Counted from the stretch's first letter, positions 1 through 12,706 are shown. The stretch is 64,000 bases of DNA from Carposina sasakii (GCA_014607495.2 CP053148.1:16554001-16618000), one strand, 5' to 3'. Notes: generated by a model from the letters alone, not told the origin. Made by a program: numbers and translations.

Positions 1-57
1 TAAGTCGCCCGAGTTGTAAATAGCCCACTAAAAGGAACCTATCCACAAAATTTCAGA

Positions 58-154
58 CTCGAAATCACATGTTTACTTTTTCAGATAGTATAGAGAATTC
101 CTAAACAACTCAGGAATGTTCATACAATCTTGAAAAATAAACATATGATTTCGA
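58..154. repeat. Dispersed repeat, copy 1
   Basis: GAGAATTCCTAAACAACTCA with flanks aligns with 56487-56592 over about 100 bp. The element may extend left of the window. Confidence 0.55.
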
Positions 155-2965
155 AAAATGTATTGGATAGTATGGTTCATTTTTCCACTACACGACACGA
201 CCACGACGCGGTCAGGCCACGGCTAGTGGAAAAACGCCCATATTACCATAGGATTAGCAGATTTAGTTTAGGGTGTCAAAAATGTACACTCCTCTCCTCC
301 ATTTAAAAAGCAGTTTCCTGCTACCCCGTCGGAATAAAGCCGTGTTAATATATGTATAAGAGAATCTCAGTTCAAGAGAAACTTGTACAAATTTCTCAAT
401 GAGAAGAATTTTTATGACATAAGCAATTTTTTAAATTGTAAATTTTGACATCGTTTTCTGAGATTATTAAATTGTAAGCTCTATATGTTACCCATGAGTT
501 ACTATATATTATGCTGTGTACAATTATACAATTTATTATTATTATTATTAAATAATATATTACCTACTGTGTGTAGATATTTAAGTCTGACTGGTTAAAC
601 ATAAGGACAAATTATAAATATAACATCTGTATGTAACTACTATGTTTATGAGCAAATAAAGAATCACCACACCTCACCTCACCTCACCTCACCTCATCTT
701 ATACCTATACTTACTTACATATAAATCAACTGTCATAAAATGTTATATACTTCCTAAACACATACATAATATACACAACCGAGAATTAGGACTGTGAGAT
801 CGCGAATGAGATTGTACAGTCACATTTTGCATAGTTTTATACAGAGTATGTAAATTTTGGTGGCCTAATTCTTCGAAATTGGAGGTGTTATACAGATGAC
901 CGTGTTTGGTATCTAGTACTTAGCACAGGCATTGCGTTAGGTTAATATTTTCATGGTAACCAGCCGGCACATTGCATACCACCCGGTCGCGGTATGTCGA
1001 CCTCTGCCCCCGGAGTGAAGGTGCGAAACGGACGGAGAAGGCATTTAGGCCCATTTACGTACTGCTCTTGATAGTTGCGAATACTGGTCCCCAGTTGTCT
1101 ATTCCCCTTGAGAACACCGTTACTGGAGGAGGTATGCCATAATTCCTCAGTATATCAGCGATTTTGTAATGGTTTAGGAAGATTTAGTTTTGATTAAACA
1201 ATTCTAATTGGCTAATTGCGAATATTTTATCCCTAATTTGCTTTCAAGAACTCAGTTGCTTTTTGAAACATCTTCTAATAATAATACTTCATTTTCAGAC
1301 TACAGTGATGTGCCTAACTGAAATTAACCGACTGTGAAGACGATGTCAAGCGTCTATCGCAAACCTTATCGCTGGTTATAGGGCAAATGCAATAGAACCA
1401 TGGCTAATGGCTTAGGACATCCAAAGGCATTATGTTACTAGCTCCATGTGGCACTGTCCACTCGACCCACTAACAGATATTGACGTGCCATCAAACCAGC
1501 GCGTCACAGGCTCTCCATATATCATTCTCAGTTGCGCCGGCACAGCCTTTTCATGTCGCCAACATCACCCGTGCTTCGTAGAGCATTGGGTCATAGAGAT
1601 TATAAACTCAAACGATGTGTTACAAAACTGCGTCTATGGTCTAAAGTTACACACTACATGAAAATGTCATTTTCAAAATTTAACGCCATTTTAATCACGC
1701 CTTTATCTCAGAATTTAATTATCTCAGAATTTAATTAACAAAAGAAATTATGTACCTAATTTAATTGACACAAAATTATTCATTGTTTAGTTTTGCGAAA
1801 AAAGGGATTCTACACGTAAAAATACCCTGCATCTATCAATAATTATCATATTAATAATTAATAATAATTTTACCATTTTTTATATTATCAAGTTGTACTA
1901 CTACAGAGCCTGCATATTTGGGATTCCAACTAAGTCTCTGACCTGAGCTAACCTATACTTCAAATTGTAGCCCGTGGTCGGCGATTGCTGTGAGGACCAC
2001 CGCGCCTCTGCAAGTCACTCCGCCTAGGCCCTACCTCGGATGCAATACCGACTCTACCATGACGGTATAAGGTTAGTTTTAGCCACAATAAAGGGTTGAA
2101 TAGTTGAACAAAACAACGAAATATCGATGTCTGTCGATTTTGATTTCGGTAATCGAGCACAAGGTACTGATGGGTATCGTAAATAAATACTGCGATGTGA
2201 ATACGATCATGGACATGTTTTATTGTTCTTTGGTCGGCCGATTTGGAAATTGTTTGGTTTTGTCGGTAATGGACCGACATTTGGACTGCCGTCTCGAGTA
2301 TATCTAAAAGCTGTGTGAGAATTTAATTGGAGCTTTTAACCAAGTAAATGTTGAAAATATCAACTTTTTCTATATGCCTAGGTACCAACTCAATTATATT
2401 TCAATGAACAGAACTTCCGTTTTAAAATGCGGTTGATTCTATTTTAATTTAGGTAAGGTCGAACCTAGATATAAAATGCTGAATTCTAATTAAATTATAA
2501 AATACATATTAATTAAACTTTACATATAACACTGTACTTTAGGCAGAAGCTAGTTTAGCTGTTACCCACGTGGAATACCTACCGCCGTTTTTCGAGCACA
2601 AACGCGACGAAGGCAATTTATATTTAGTATAAACTTAGGTAAAGGGTATAGCCAGATATTCAAGTAGGTTTTATTCATATTATGAAAGTAGACGTAGCGA
2701 AAGAGGTGTGTAAGGATCGTAGCAAGTGGAGATCCGTGATCTTTGCCCACCTCTCCGGGAAGAGGCGTGATATTTATGTATGTATTTTATTTTGGTAAGG
2801 TAAATTACCCAAAAATAATTCCCGGGTAAATATTTAACATCTACTTTCACCCGCTTTAATTAATTTGCATATTTTACCCGTGTCTATTACAGTCACGTGG
2901 TCCTAACTTACTCTGTAACGAAGTGTTTGCAGCCCACGGGGGCAGGTAACTCAATTAGACCCCTC
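155..2965. other. No gene; AT-rich with a few repeat pieces
   Basis: Apart from the ACCTC microsatellite and a Helitron-like remnant at 2522-2790, I see no gene, RNA or clear element. Short ORFs lack starts in context, splice partners or family likeness. Confidence 0.5.
669..696 (+). repeat. (ACCTC)n microsatellite, about 5 units
   Basis: Five perfect ACCTC units follow AATAAAGAATCACC. An AATAAA followed by a short simple repeat is a usual end of a LINE 3' UTR, so 340-696 may be a LINE tail; no ORF supports this. Confidence 0.7.
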
Positions 2966-3006
2966 GGGGAAAATGGGGGTAGTGGGGGAGCCGGGGAGAA
3001 TGGGGG
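2966..3006 (+). other. Five-tract G-quadruplex motif
   Basis: Runs of 4-5 G at 2966-2969, 2975-2979, 2984-2988, 2993-2996 and 3002-3006 with 4-5 nt loops fulfil the strict quadruplex rule on the + strand. The ORFs covering it are by-products of the low-complexity sequence. Confidence 0.8.
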
Positions 3007-3825
3007 AAACTCGGGAAAATGCTACATTTTCCCACTGTTTATACCGATATCAGAGCCTGGACGTGCGGGGAATATGCGTGCTACTAGAGAGCAATTCTGC
3101 AAAAAATCCAGCCAAAAACTTATTTACTTATCACATGGGCAATAAAGTAGGTTTATTACACAGCGGTCGCAAGCATTACAGAATAAAAACAAACATTTGT
3201 GGCGTGCTAAAATGTGTCTAATTACGTCATCGTAAAATTATTGTTCCGTATTCCGCTTCCGCAACGGTTCCATATCGGCTTCATTCCAACTCGAAACTTT
3301 AATGTAACTGGGGGGCTGATCAATGCGGTCGAGGCACGTCCATGCTTGGCGATTGTGTTTTGTTTCTATTTGGGTTGTTTAACAATGTACAAGTTAGTTT
3401 TCAGGGTGTTGAAATTCGATTAAGCATCTTGCAAACGCAATTTAAAGCGTTTAGGTAGGTGCAATGTTTGAAACCTATGTTTCAGATGTGAATTTCTGGT
3501 TGAAATTATACCAGGTGTAAGTACTTTTTGGAAAATTGTATTCCTTTAATAACTTTATTCGTCCATACTTAGCACGATAAAGACATAAAGTGGTGACAGA
3601 ACGTTATTCAAATTAAAAATAACGCCTCTATTTCCAATCACAAATCATTATCTAATTGCACAACGTGTGAACTTTGGTAACAAAGCGAATTCTTTTTTAT
3701 TTTGGGTAGGCCAATATTTATTCTATGGTTAATCGCACCATTCGCGAGCACTAGAGCGAACGCGCGCTCGTGCGCCCAACGCGTCTCACGCGAACCATTC
3801 ATTCACTCACTCAGAATGAGTTTAT

Positions 3826-3960
3826 TGTCCGTTTCATAGAATAATTCCTATGCCTGATTTTAGAACTAACATTTTTGCATGTAGTGAATCAGAAAATGTG
3901 GTCATACACATAGTGACTAGCGCCATCATCCGTCGGAACTATACGGTGGAACGCACTCTA
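3826..3960. mobile_element. Same MITE family, copy at 3.8 kb
   Basis: It aligns throughout with 34119-34253 (CGTTTCATAGAATAATTCCT, GACTAGCGCCATCATCC, ACTATACGGTGGAACGCACT). The left end has drifted; the right end keeps ACGCACTCTA. Confidence 0.65.
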
Positions 3961-6079
3961 CGAGACAATACGTGCAACTAAACTGTAGTAATACGAAAAT
4001 TGGGGAAGTGTGACCGTTGTTAAAGCGTGCCTTTGAGACGTTGCACTTCAATAGATCGGTTTAAATGGGTTTGATAAGGAAATTTTATGTTTATATTTTC
4101 TTTTTTTAACTACGAATAGCTGTGGGCCACGTGGCTTTTATATAGAATACTAACATCGGCTTCTTTTCTGATTTCAATAAAATCATAGATGATGGACGGA
4201 GCCAGGTGTAAATAAGTTGCTAGCTCAGAGAGAACGCCCTTCTAAGTCGACCAAAGGTGGACAAGAGTAAATAATGTGAAGAGTCATAAATATTCTATAA
4301 ACAGCGAATAAATCTTAGTTTTCAAGATTAAAGCCGATCATAGATCAAACCTTCTACGTCGGCAAAGTAAGAGACGCTACAAAAGAAACACCAACTTCAC
4401 CTTATTTTGTGCAATTAAAGTATTTTGAATTTGAAGTATTTTCATGCAAAATTATTTTGAATTCGGAATCAAATGATCTGCATACTTATATTATTCTCTA
4501 TTTATAGTATGACGATACACAATAAGTAAATGCGTAGTTTTACTACAAAATTAGGACGGTAGATATTATTCGTAGCTAAGCTATGTTTCGTAGCAAATAT
4601 GCTACGGCATTGTTCTAAAATTTCATGTTAACAATAAATAACTGATACTGTATGTACCGCATCTGTAAATAAAACTTATAATTATTTCTACTCAAGCGAT
4701 AGCTTTAGTAAAGATTTTATTATATAAAATAGTTACGGATCCATTCAAAGTCTACAGAATAAATTGAAGTACGTAAGAGAACTCTAGTGTCAAATAATGT
4801 TATAATGTGAATGAATGATTAAGAATTTACTCAGTACCAAGGTACCAATTCATTCATTTCATTCATAAGTTAAGATTTATTTATGTAGATACGGGTGTAG
4901 TAGGATTTACTAAGAAGTACTATGTCTTAGTACCCCTTTGTTTGCAGCACGTCACCGTTTCGCAACAGTCAAAGTTTCTATTCCACCTAGTGATCTCCCA
5001 GGGGATATCGTATTAAACACAACAACAGGGACCTTAATGACCCAAACGGTACCTAACAAGTCCACAGGGACACAACTCTATACTGTTCATATTGATACTA
5101 CTGGAGATTTGAGACATAAGTGATTGAAGTGTCGACTCTATTTTGAGGTGGTTACGGTTGATGGTTGGGAAGCTATATGAAACAATTATTGGTGAGATTT
5201 GCATTGAGGCTAAAATGACGCTTTTTGTTGATTCAATGTGAAAAAGTCATGTGATGGACTACGGTCTTGTGTCAGTACAGTAGAAAAGGTAGAAAGGGTT
5301 AACCAATAAGTATTTTAGAGAAAGACAGCAGTTATACTTCAGATAGGCTACCTGACCATTGGATAAATCGGCCCTTAGAGATCTTTCTTCTTTTAATATC
5401 GTTACCATCAATGATTTGATTTAAAACATAGTTAGGTAGGAGTACATATGACTGAACATCTCTACATTTGGCCACATCAGCCAAAATTACATACGAAATA
5501 AAGCGTGATTTTAGCGGCACACAATCGTAACAACCAAATCCAGTTACAGATAAAAAAAATAGGGGACGATTGAGACGAAAGGGGCAGTGTGCGGGGGGCC
5601 AGGGGTGTTGTAATCGCGTTAAACGGGCGGCTGCGCGCGCGCCTCCCGCGTAATCTCGTTTCGCTAATAGTCTTAAGGCGCACAAAGGAGCGATCAAACG
5701 GCGCATTTCACTCGCCAAATGTCGCTGACTTGGGCTTTTTTTAAAAATCTGCGTAATTGCGGTTAGTATGGAGTTGGTGTAATCTTGTTACGAGTATGTC
5801 TAGTATCAGGCTGATCAGTATACGATGTGGCTGAGGACCTACTAAATAGAGGTGCAACTCAAATCAAATAGTACAGTCGTATAGACAAAGCTTTTTCAGT
5901 CACTAATGAAATTTCGATCTATAGGTACGTAAGTAACTTACTATGTTTCATAGAAACAGCACTTCACGTCCCTCAATTTTTTGTGTGGACCTTTTCGGTA
6001 GCTCACCATGATGATTACGTGGAATTTACTTTTACTATAAAATGGTACTGCCGCATGGAGCTCCCCAATACTCTTAAAA
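3961..6079. other. No gene seen
   Basis: AT-rich DNA with one half MITE at 5313. The minus-strand ORFs at 5332-5718 come from a local GC patch (5590-5660) and resemble nothing known. Confidence 0.45.
5313..5377. mobile_element. Half copy of the palindromic MITE
   Basis: AGAGAAAGACAGCAGTTATAC, AGATAGGCTACCTGACCATTG and AAATCGGCCCTTA form the family's right half. Confidence 0.65.
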
Positions 6080-6690
6080 TGCGATGCGATGGTTTGGTCA
6101 CCTCATGAAGCTAAATATAATCTCATGTTAGAGAAAATTCAGAACATGTTGACCAGATATCTCTACATGAAGCTTTATGGAGTATATCCCGAATGCCCCC
6201 TGATGTATTCGTCATTATTCGTCTTGGGTATGGTGGAATATAATAAATTAGAAGTCAGGAGGGAACTTGGTCTGGTGCGGTATTTGTTTAAAGTATGGCG
6301 TGGCAAGGAAGAAAATGCGACTCTTTTGGCCGAATGCAAGATTAGGGTGCCCAGGCGCTTATTAAGAGACCGTAAAAGTCGTTTGTTTTCCATACCCGAT
6401 GGTAGGACTAACTTGTACCGGAAGGCTCCTTTGACACGGGCACTTCAACTCCTTAACAAAGTTAATGACCGAATAGATATATTTATATGCTCTCTGAGTG
6501 AATTTACAGAAGCAGCTTTATTTATTTTAAGTTATGAGTAATTTAATTTATATTATTAATTTTGTATTGTTGTTATGAGTTAATTTAGGATGGTTACGGT
6601 TTTCACGTTATCGCATTGGCTTGATCAGCTGTAATGATAATGTTTTGTATGGGTGAATAAAATAAATAAAAATAATAATAAAAAAAACAA
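6080..6690 (+). mobile_element. LINE (Jockey/CR1-like) 3' end with ORF2 C-terminus
   Basis: An open frame at 6089-6541 encodes 150 residues beginning VWSPHEAKYNLMLEKIQNM, then YNKLEVRRELGLVRYLFK and TNLYRKAPLTRALQLLNKV. This is the recognised C-terminal part of non-LTR retrotransposon reverse transcriptases of the Jockey/CR1 type in insects. The polymerase core is absent; upstream sequence to about 6000 is decayed. After the stop comes a short 3' UTR, GGGTGAATAAAATAAATAAA and an A-rich tail near 6690. A 5'-truncated, dead copy, not a host gene. Confidence 0.8.
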
Positions 6691-7833
6691 TAAATACCTA
6701 CATTCACAAAAGAAATTACCACCCTTTACGAAAAGCTGGTCGGCTAATATTGATATACAATAACAAATAGTTCTGTCGTACACGGTGATAAGTAAACAAA
6801 ACTGCAAAGGACAAACAAACTGCATAGCATAGCCAAGGGTCTGAAGCATAGAGCTGTTACATAGTGGAGCTATCCTTACAATGTAGCTATGAACAGTTCC
6901 TTTTTTTCAACCTAATTCTACAGAGAAAATATTTTTATTCAGTTTACTTTATGTCACATTTATTACATTTTAAATGTATGAACCAAAACACCACTTAAAC
7001 CTTTGAGGTTAGTGTGCGGTGTAGCCTGCTTTGTCCTGATTGTCTTATGGATTGTTGCACAGTCTAAATAGCTGATCTTAGAGATCTAGAAATTGGGGAT
7101 GTGTCCTTTGTATACGAAAGGCATCCGAAAGGAAAAGATTTCCAGAAATTACTACAGGAAAGGGAAAAAGCGAAAATTCTGAAGTTTACGCGGTCGTAGT
7201 CTTGGGCTAGCAAGTATCAGTATACCTACCTGAAATAGTTTCCAGCTCACCTGAATGCTGCAGTCCCTATAAAAGGTCTGCTGTGCTGGTTTTCAGCTGG
7301 AACCATTAGGTGTTAGCCTACATAATATCTACATGATGACAGAGTATCGTATAGGATAACGGGGGGAAGGCTAGACTGTGACAGGAACAATGATAACCTA
7401 TGCCTTATACTGCCGCTATATAGGTCTTAGGGCGTATCTGAGAGTAATTTTCAGACTGGTTCGGTACATAAACCGTGGTAAATATAGTATCATTGTTGGT
7501 TAATTTTCCCATCCTTTGTGTATCTACTTCATGATCTGATGCAGCAGTTTAGTGGACTTGCCTGACACTCTGTACATTTAAGCTCTGTGTATTTTGGGAA
7601 TTCGCTGCAGAAATCCTATACAAGCATTTTGTGGTTCGCAGTGCTTCTCGATGGTATCTATCTAATAAGCTATGAATAAAAGCTACGAACGTACTTTTAG
7701 GCTGCTCTATAGAACATTCTTTAAAGTACTACAAATATTGCACAAAGGTAGCATTCTTTACCAGTTAACTCTAGTAATGGTGAATATATGTAGCACAATA
7801 AAGAAACAAAATAAGAATATAATATATTTAATA
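6691..7833. other. Nothing recognised
   Basis: No open frame of interest, no repeat shared within the window and no RNA signature were noticed. Confidence 0.45.
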
Positions 7834-8091
7834 CCTGGCCGCGTGGTTCCGGCAGAGTAGAATTCGTACCACCCCATGTCTGTTCGTACGAGGCGATTAA
7901 GGGTTTCCGGGTGGTGGGCAGCAGCACCTCCCGGTTGACAACATAGTCCAAAATACAAACTGCGGTCACCAACCCACCAGCCCAGCGTGGTGACTATGGG
8001 CAAATACCCCCCATGGCAGTCTTATGGCGTGCCCTGGGGGAGGCCTACGTCCAGCAGTGGAGTGCAATGATGATGATGATGATTATGATAT
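7834..8091 (+). mobile_element. SINE-like repeat with RTE-type tail, copy 1
   Basis: It starts CCTGGCCGCGTGGTTCCGGC and runs through GAGGCGATTAAGGGTTTCCG to GAGGCCTACGTCCAGCAGTG and (ATG)n. The 3' 50 bp equals the end of the RTE LINE, so it probably uses RTE machinery. About 260 bp, non-coding. ORFs over it are chance. Other copies are at 9554, 12634, 13611, 28705 and 51085. Confidence 0.75.
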
Positions 8092-8617
8092 TTAATACCA
8101 AATACACACATTTAACGTTTCTAGAATGTTATCCTAGCTACAGCTAGTTTAGGCTCAAGGCAAGCTGCCCTGCCAGCGTGGCTAAGTCTTTGGCTAAAAA
8201 ACATAAATCATCTACTCCAACCTTAAACTGAGTTAAACTTCTTAAAATATTTTTTTGTATAAAAAAATTTACACCTTGGAGTAAACTTTTCACTACTCCA
8301 TGTTCATATTAGGATCTAGTTATACCTAATTAACAACCTAGTCTAGCTCAAACTGAATTACAAGACCTTCAGAATATCGCAAGCACAAACATACATGTAA
8401 CTTGATTAGGGGTACTTTACTGAATTTGATACAGCGTAAGGGCGGTATGGCAATCCACCCTGGGGGTGCAAATTATCAATCAGCCAGTCTTGTCTGTGTC
8501 CATTGATTCTCTACGACGCTTGAATACTAAGTTGGGGCAGTCTTGTGAAGAGCTGTACCATGAAACAGAGTTTCTACATCTCTAGTACGAGTATGTAAAA
8601 GGGATATTTTGTCAGCC

Positions 8618-8785
8618 GCGCTTGGGCCTGGGTTTGACTTCGAATCCCGGTAGACACACACCTTAGAATAATGATTCATTTCGGAGCGAAGACCAATCAT
8701 TAATCTAAGACACACACATTGATATTATGATGATGATAATAAATATAGATGTTTGTTTCCTAGTCATGGATGTTTCGATAGTATT
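8618..8785 (+). mobile_element. tRNA-derived SINE interrupted by a small insert
   Basis: GGGCCTGGGTTTGACTTCGA and ATCCCGGTAG form the SINE head, while GTTTGTTTCCTAGTCATGGA at 8750-8770 is its body. Between them, about 8661-8706 is an unrelated near-palindrome (CTTAGAATAATGATTC ... CAATCATTAATCTAAG). Confidence 0.55.
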
Positions 8786-9355
8786 TTTTTTTGTTTTTAT
8801 TTACCTACAATGCTAATTTCAGGGGGCAATGAGTTTAATAAACTACAAGTAGTAGGAATTTCACAGATTACAAAATATATTTGCGTGTGGATTGAGTTGA
8901 ATAGTAGTAGTGCGAATAATAGGCGATGACCTTTATAGCCATTTTATGGCAACTGGCTTTTTGATATTTTATATATATGCCTAAAAATGCTAAACGTGAC
9001 TGTAAGATCTCCTACACAATCGTACAGTTCTGGCTACACCATTTTAGGTACACAATCGTATGTATTAGAGTACAAAACAATCCATACAATGTCCTTGTAG
9101 TCAATATTCGCTAAAAATAGGGGAGATAAAGTCGATTCTAATTCAATCTCCAATTATTTCGGTTCACTGGCAGCAATTTGCCCACAGGTGGGCTGCTAAA
9201 CTTATTGTGGGTCCACCACAAGATTCACGCTTCAATTACCTCGGCAACTACGTTAATAATCTCTCTGGGAAAAGATACAGGAGCCTGTAGTTCTATACAT
9301 TATCTGATGACATAGGTACTATTTACGGAAATACCTGTGCTGATGCGATGATTTG

Positions 9356-9415
9356 CTAGAATACATCAGCTGCATCTCCGTCCGTGCATGTAGTAAGAGT
9401 CTACTAAGAAACTCA
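9356..9415. repeat. Short dispersed repeat, also at 13890-13945 inverted
   Basis: AGAATACATCAGCTGCATCT and CCGTGCATGT are shared, inverted, with 13890-13945. Both lie within about 350 bp of a SINE-like copy, so they may mark a larger composite repeat. Confidence 0.5.
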
Positions 9416-9553
9416 GCCATTATATTGACCCGTTTGGCGGTTGCACATACACGGGACGTGACTTACGGGCTCCAAATAGGGCACACAGTTCTTCTTACTG
9501 TTCTTCTTTACATGTCTGCTTCTACCTGTCTACCTACTTCTTTTGATCGGTAA

Positions 9554-9822
9554 CTTCTTCTTCTTCTTCAGCCTATTGCAGTCCACTGCTGGACGTAAGC
9601 CTCCCCCAGTGCACGCCACAAGGCTACTGCCACAGGGGCGTTTTGCCCATAGTGACCACGCTGGGCAAGCGGGTTGGTGAGCGCAGTGTGATTTCCGGAC
9701 TAGGTATGTTGTCAGTACGGAAGGCGCTGCTGCCCACCTTCCGGAAACCCTTAATCGCCTCGTACGATACCCACGGGCAGGCAGGGGTGGTACAAACTCT
9801 ACTCTGCCGGCACCACGCAGCA
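9554..9822 (-). mobile_element. SINE-like repeat with RTE-type tail, copy 2
   Basis: Reverse orientation; tail (CTT)n instead of (CAT)n, then GCCTATTGCAGTCCACTGCT. Full length to GGCACCACGCAG. The ORFs 9530-9950 and 9643-9897 merely overlie it. Confidence 0.75.
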
Positions 9823-9998
9823 CATGGTGGATCTGTAACTATTTCTACCCTATTTCTATTGTATTGTTCTATGTTGTTTCTGTCCGAGTATATGTAATTT
9901 CCCAATAAAAACATTTCTATTCTATTTTCTCTCAGTCGATAAACTAGCAACTTATCACTGATTATTTATTTACATTACCCCTCGCTAAGCTAAAGGTG

Positions 9999-10231
9999 AC
10001 TAGTGGACGCCCGCGACTTCGTCCGCGTGGTCTGCGGAAAAAACAAAATGTCGAAATTATCCAGGATGAAAATATTTTACCGGGATAAAAAGTAGCCTAT
10101 ATGTTAATCCAGGGTGTCGACTAACTCCATACCAAATATTATTAAAATCACTCCAGCCATTTTTACGTGGAAGAGTAACAAACATCCATCCATCCATACT
10201 TACAAACTTTCGCGTTTATAATATTAGTAGG
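9999..10231. mobile_element. Helitron/Lep1-like piece
   Basis: ACTAGTGGACGCCCGCGACT then TCGTCCGCGTGG at one end and TTTATAATATTAGTAGG at the other bound 233 bp typical of the short Lep1-type elements of Lepidoptera. Non-coding. Confidence 0.65.
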
Positions 10232-10315
10232 AAGCTACGAAAATGGTTATAAAGTTATAAAACACCAATCGAATAGGTATGTTTACTATAATTGAATTTT
10301 AATTACATATGCTTA

Positions 10316-10734
10316 TCAGAATAAATCAAAAAAATCATACCTATATGTAAAATTACAATTTGATTAAGTGTACAAATGAGGTAGTAATAAGCCTTCAAAG
10401 TTAAGTGGGCAAGTCCATTTTTACAACATCACATATCCACCTGCATCATTTACAGCAACTTTTGCTTTGTGGGCATATTTATAAACGTAATATTTAAAAT
10501 ACCTGCAGAACAAAAGTTCTTTTACGCGCATACAAGTTATGAAAGAGTGACGTCATAATTGTGTAGCCATTTGTATGGACAGTTTTTTGGAAAGTCAAAA
10601 ATTGTGATTTTGAAATCGTTATATCCCGGAAAGTATTCACGCTAGCGAAGTTTTTCTTTCGCATATGTTTCTTTTATTTTATGATCTTTCGATATAAATA
10701 CAAATAAAAAAACCGTAAACATCCCTATTATTTT
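10316..10734 (+). repeat. About 420-bp dispersed repeat, copy 1
   Basis: It aligns end to end with 20632-21070 in the same orientation, about 85-90% by eye: CAAATGAGGTAGTAATAA, CATTTACAGCAACTTTTG, AGCGAAGTTTTTCTTTCGCA. Non-coding and without clear inverted ends. It begins about 85 bp after a Helitron-like piece. Confidence 0.8.
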
Positions 10735-11195
10735 ATTGTAATCAAATTGTAAATGCAGAGCGTAGTATAGAATCCAATCATTACCTAATGAGTTTTTCAT
10801 CCAAAGCATGATTTATGTAATTTAAATATGGGATGGAAAATTGGAGCCCTCCCTTTGCCGTTTTCACAATCCAATTTTAAATAAGCAAACTGAAAAATAA
10901 AACTCAAGGAAATACTCCTTCATTTGCATTGCAGATCCGCTGATCGATCTTTCCGGCCAATCGGACGCCACATCCGGCGAATTTGGAAACATTTTAAAAA
11001 TCCAATGAATTTTCCGGCAAGTGATACTCTAGCATAGAACGAGTTTAGGTTCTGTATGATGTTTTTACTGTAACAGAAAATATGAGTGGGCTATTGAGAA
11101 GACAGGAGCAGAGGAGTGTGTTTTGTACATTTAGAACCTACGTTTACAAAATACACTCCTATGTGCTCTAAGGTTTATGCATATCTTTATTTACC

Positions 11196-11269
11196 TAAGG
11201 GTCGACTTTTCTAATGGGCAGATAGCCTATCTGAAGAATAAAGTAAGTATGCTGTCTCTATCTCTATTT
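11196..11269. mobile_element. Half copy of the palindromic MITE
   Basis: TAAGGGTCGACTTTTCTAAT, CAGATAGCCTATCTGAAGAA and TGCTGTCTCTATCTC form the family's left half. Confidence 0.65.
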
Positions 11270-11946
11270 TTTATTATTATTTATGTTATTATTATTATTT
11301 ATACCTAAATCGGAAAAGCTGATTATCAGTTAAAATGGTTATTGTAGAGAGGATTTTATAATGGCTGTTACGATCCAGGAACCAGACTGACATAACTAAT
11401 TATTCCATGTTAGGTAGGTATAATAAAGAAAAAGAAGATGATTTAAATATTAGACACAATAAAGAGAAAAACATAAAGGACAAGTTTTCTTAGTTATCGA
11501 TGTTGATCCCTAAAAGTGAAAATGAACAAACGTTCGAAAGTAAAATTAAAAGTCCACCGGAAGGGAGCGGATATCTGGCAGCGCTGAATCGCGTTGATTA
11601 CAGCCGGGGGCTTCCCGGAGGGGAGTCACGGGGAAACGGAATTTCTGTGTTGCTACACTTTTATTGTAGGTTGTACCGACTTTAGAAATATACGGATTAC
11701 TCGTAGATATCTAAAGTTTCATACATAAAAATCATGCCTGCTTCCCGGAAGGGTGGGTTAAACATTTTATTAATGGCGAACCTCTGTCGATTCTATCGAG
11801 TAATACACAGTTGTTCTTTACTGGTGACACATTTTTTTTGCCGTCGAAATAGTAAGTAGATTTAGGAAAAAACGAAAGTAAACAGCAGGTAAACCAATTT
11901 CAATGTCATTTCAATAGCCGATCTTGACAGATTTTTGCATATTTCA

Positions 11947-11979
11947 GGGTTAGGTCAACCTAACCTAACCTACCTAACC
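11947..11979. repeat. Interstitial telomere-like TTAGG/CCTAA motif
   Basis: GGGTTAGGTC is followed by AACCTAACCTAACCTACCTAA: one TTAGG unit facing three to four CCTAA units. Short head-to-head arrangement; not a functional telomere. Confidence 0.55.
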
Positions 11980-12126
11980 TTCAACATAGGAGTCCACATA
12001 TTGATATTCAATTGTAACTTTACTTGAGAAACATAACATTAATGATGTTCTTATTCCTCTCATACCATCGGTGTAAAATAAAATAAAAATGAACCAATAA
12101 GTGTTCACAAACCTTACAAAATTTAC

Positions 12127-12187
12127 CTAGTCCGCCTAGTGTCTTGTGTCCTGGATACTAAGCAACGGTTACGGTACTTAATAGGAG
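12127..12187 (-). mobile_element. tRNA-derived SINE, body fragment
   Basis: GTGTCTTGTGTCCTGGATAC and TAAGCAACGGTTACGG are the reverse of the SINE body. Confidence 0.55.
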
Positions 12188-12188
12188 G

Positions 12189-12222
12189 TAAGTAGAAAAG
12201 TAGTGTAAGTAGAAAAGTAGTG
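12189..12222 (+). repeat. 17-bp tandem duplication
   Basis: TAAGTAGAAAAGTAGTG occurs twice head to tail, next to a SINE fragment. Confidence 0.8.
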
Positions 12223-12633
12223 TAGTGTAACGAAAAACCGACTTCCTCTCAAAACTCGAGCTTACTAAAGTAAAATTTTACTAAAGGGCAAATATAATAT
12301 ACCTATATAGCGTTAAGCCGTGTACGAAGTTCAGAAGGCATAATATTGTCAGATTTATATGCCAGCAAATGATTAAATAGGCCACATAACAAAAGAGAGA
12401 AATGAGTAGGCTTCGAAACTTTACGTCTGACAATATAAGCAACATATAATTACACTCCTTCTTCCTGCCCTGTTCCCAACCCCATTTGGGGTCGGTGCAA
12501 TATGTAGGTACTCTTCTGTCATTCATCCCTATTATCCGTCATCTCGTTATTCTCATGTCTACCTCTTCCTCTATAACCATCTTACTTCGGACACGGCTTA
12601 ACGCAACATATAATTTCACCACTTAACATAATT

Positions 12634-12706
12634 ATCTTCATCTTCATAAGCCTATTGCAGTCCACTACTGGACGTAGGCCTCCCCCTGCCATAGGGGGAT
12701 TTTGTT
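12634..12706 (-). mobile_element. SINE-like repeat, 3' fragment
   Basis: Only the tail region is kept: CATAAGCCTATTGCAGTCCA, GACGTAGGCCTCCCC. Confidence 0.65.

Noticed and set aside
2897..3221. Gly-rich ORFs
   Set aside because: Produced by the G-quadruplex run; no other coding sign.
6089..6541. Possible host protein of 150 residues
   Set aside because: The sequence VWSPHEAKYNLMLEKIQ and what follows are a LINE reverse transcriptase C-terminus.
9530..9950. Overlapping ORFs of 84-108 codons
   Set aside because: They overlie a SINE-like repeat copy; the same translations recur at other copies with frameshifts.
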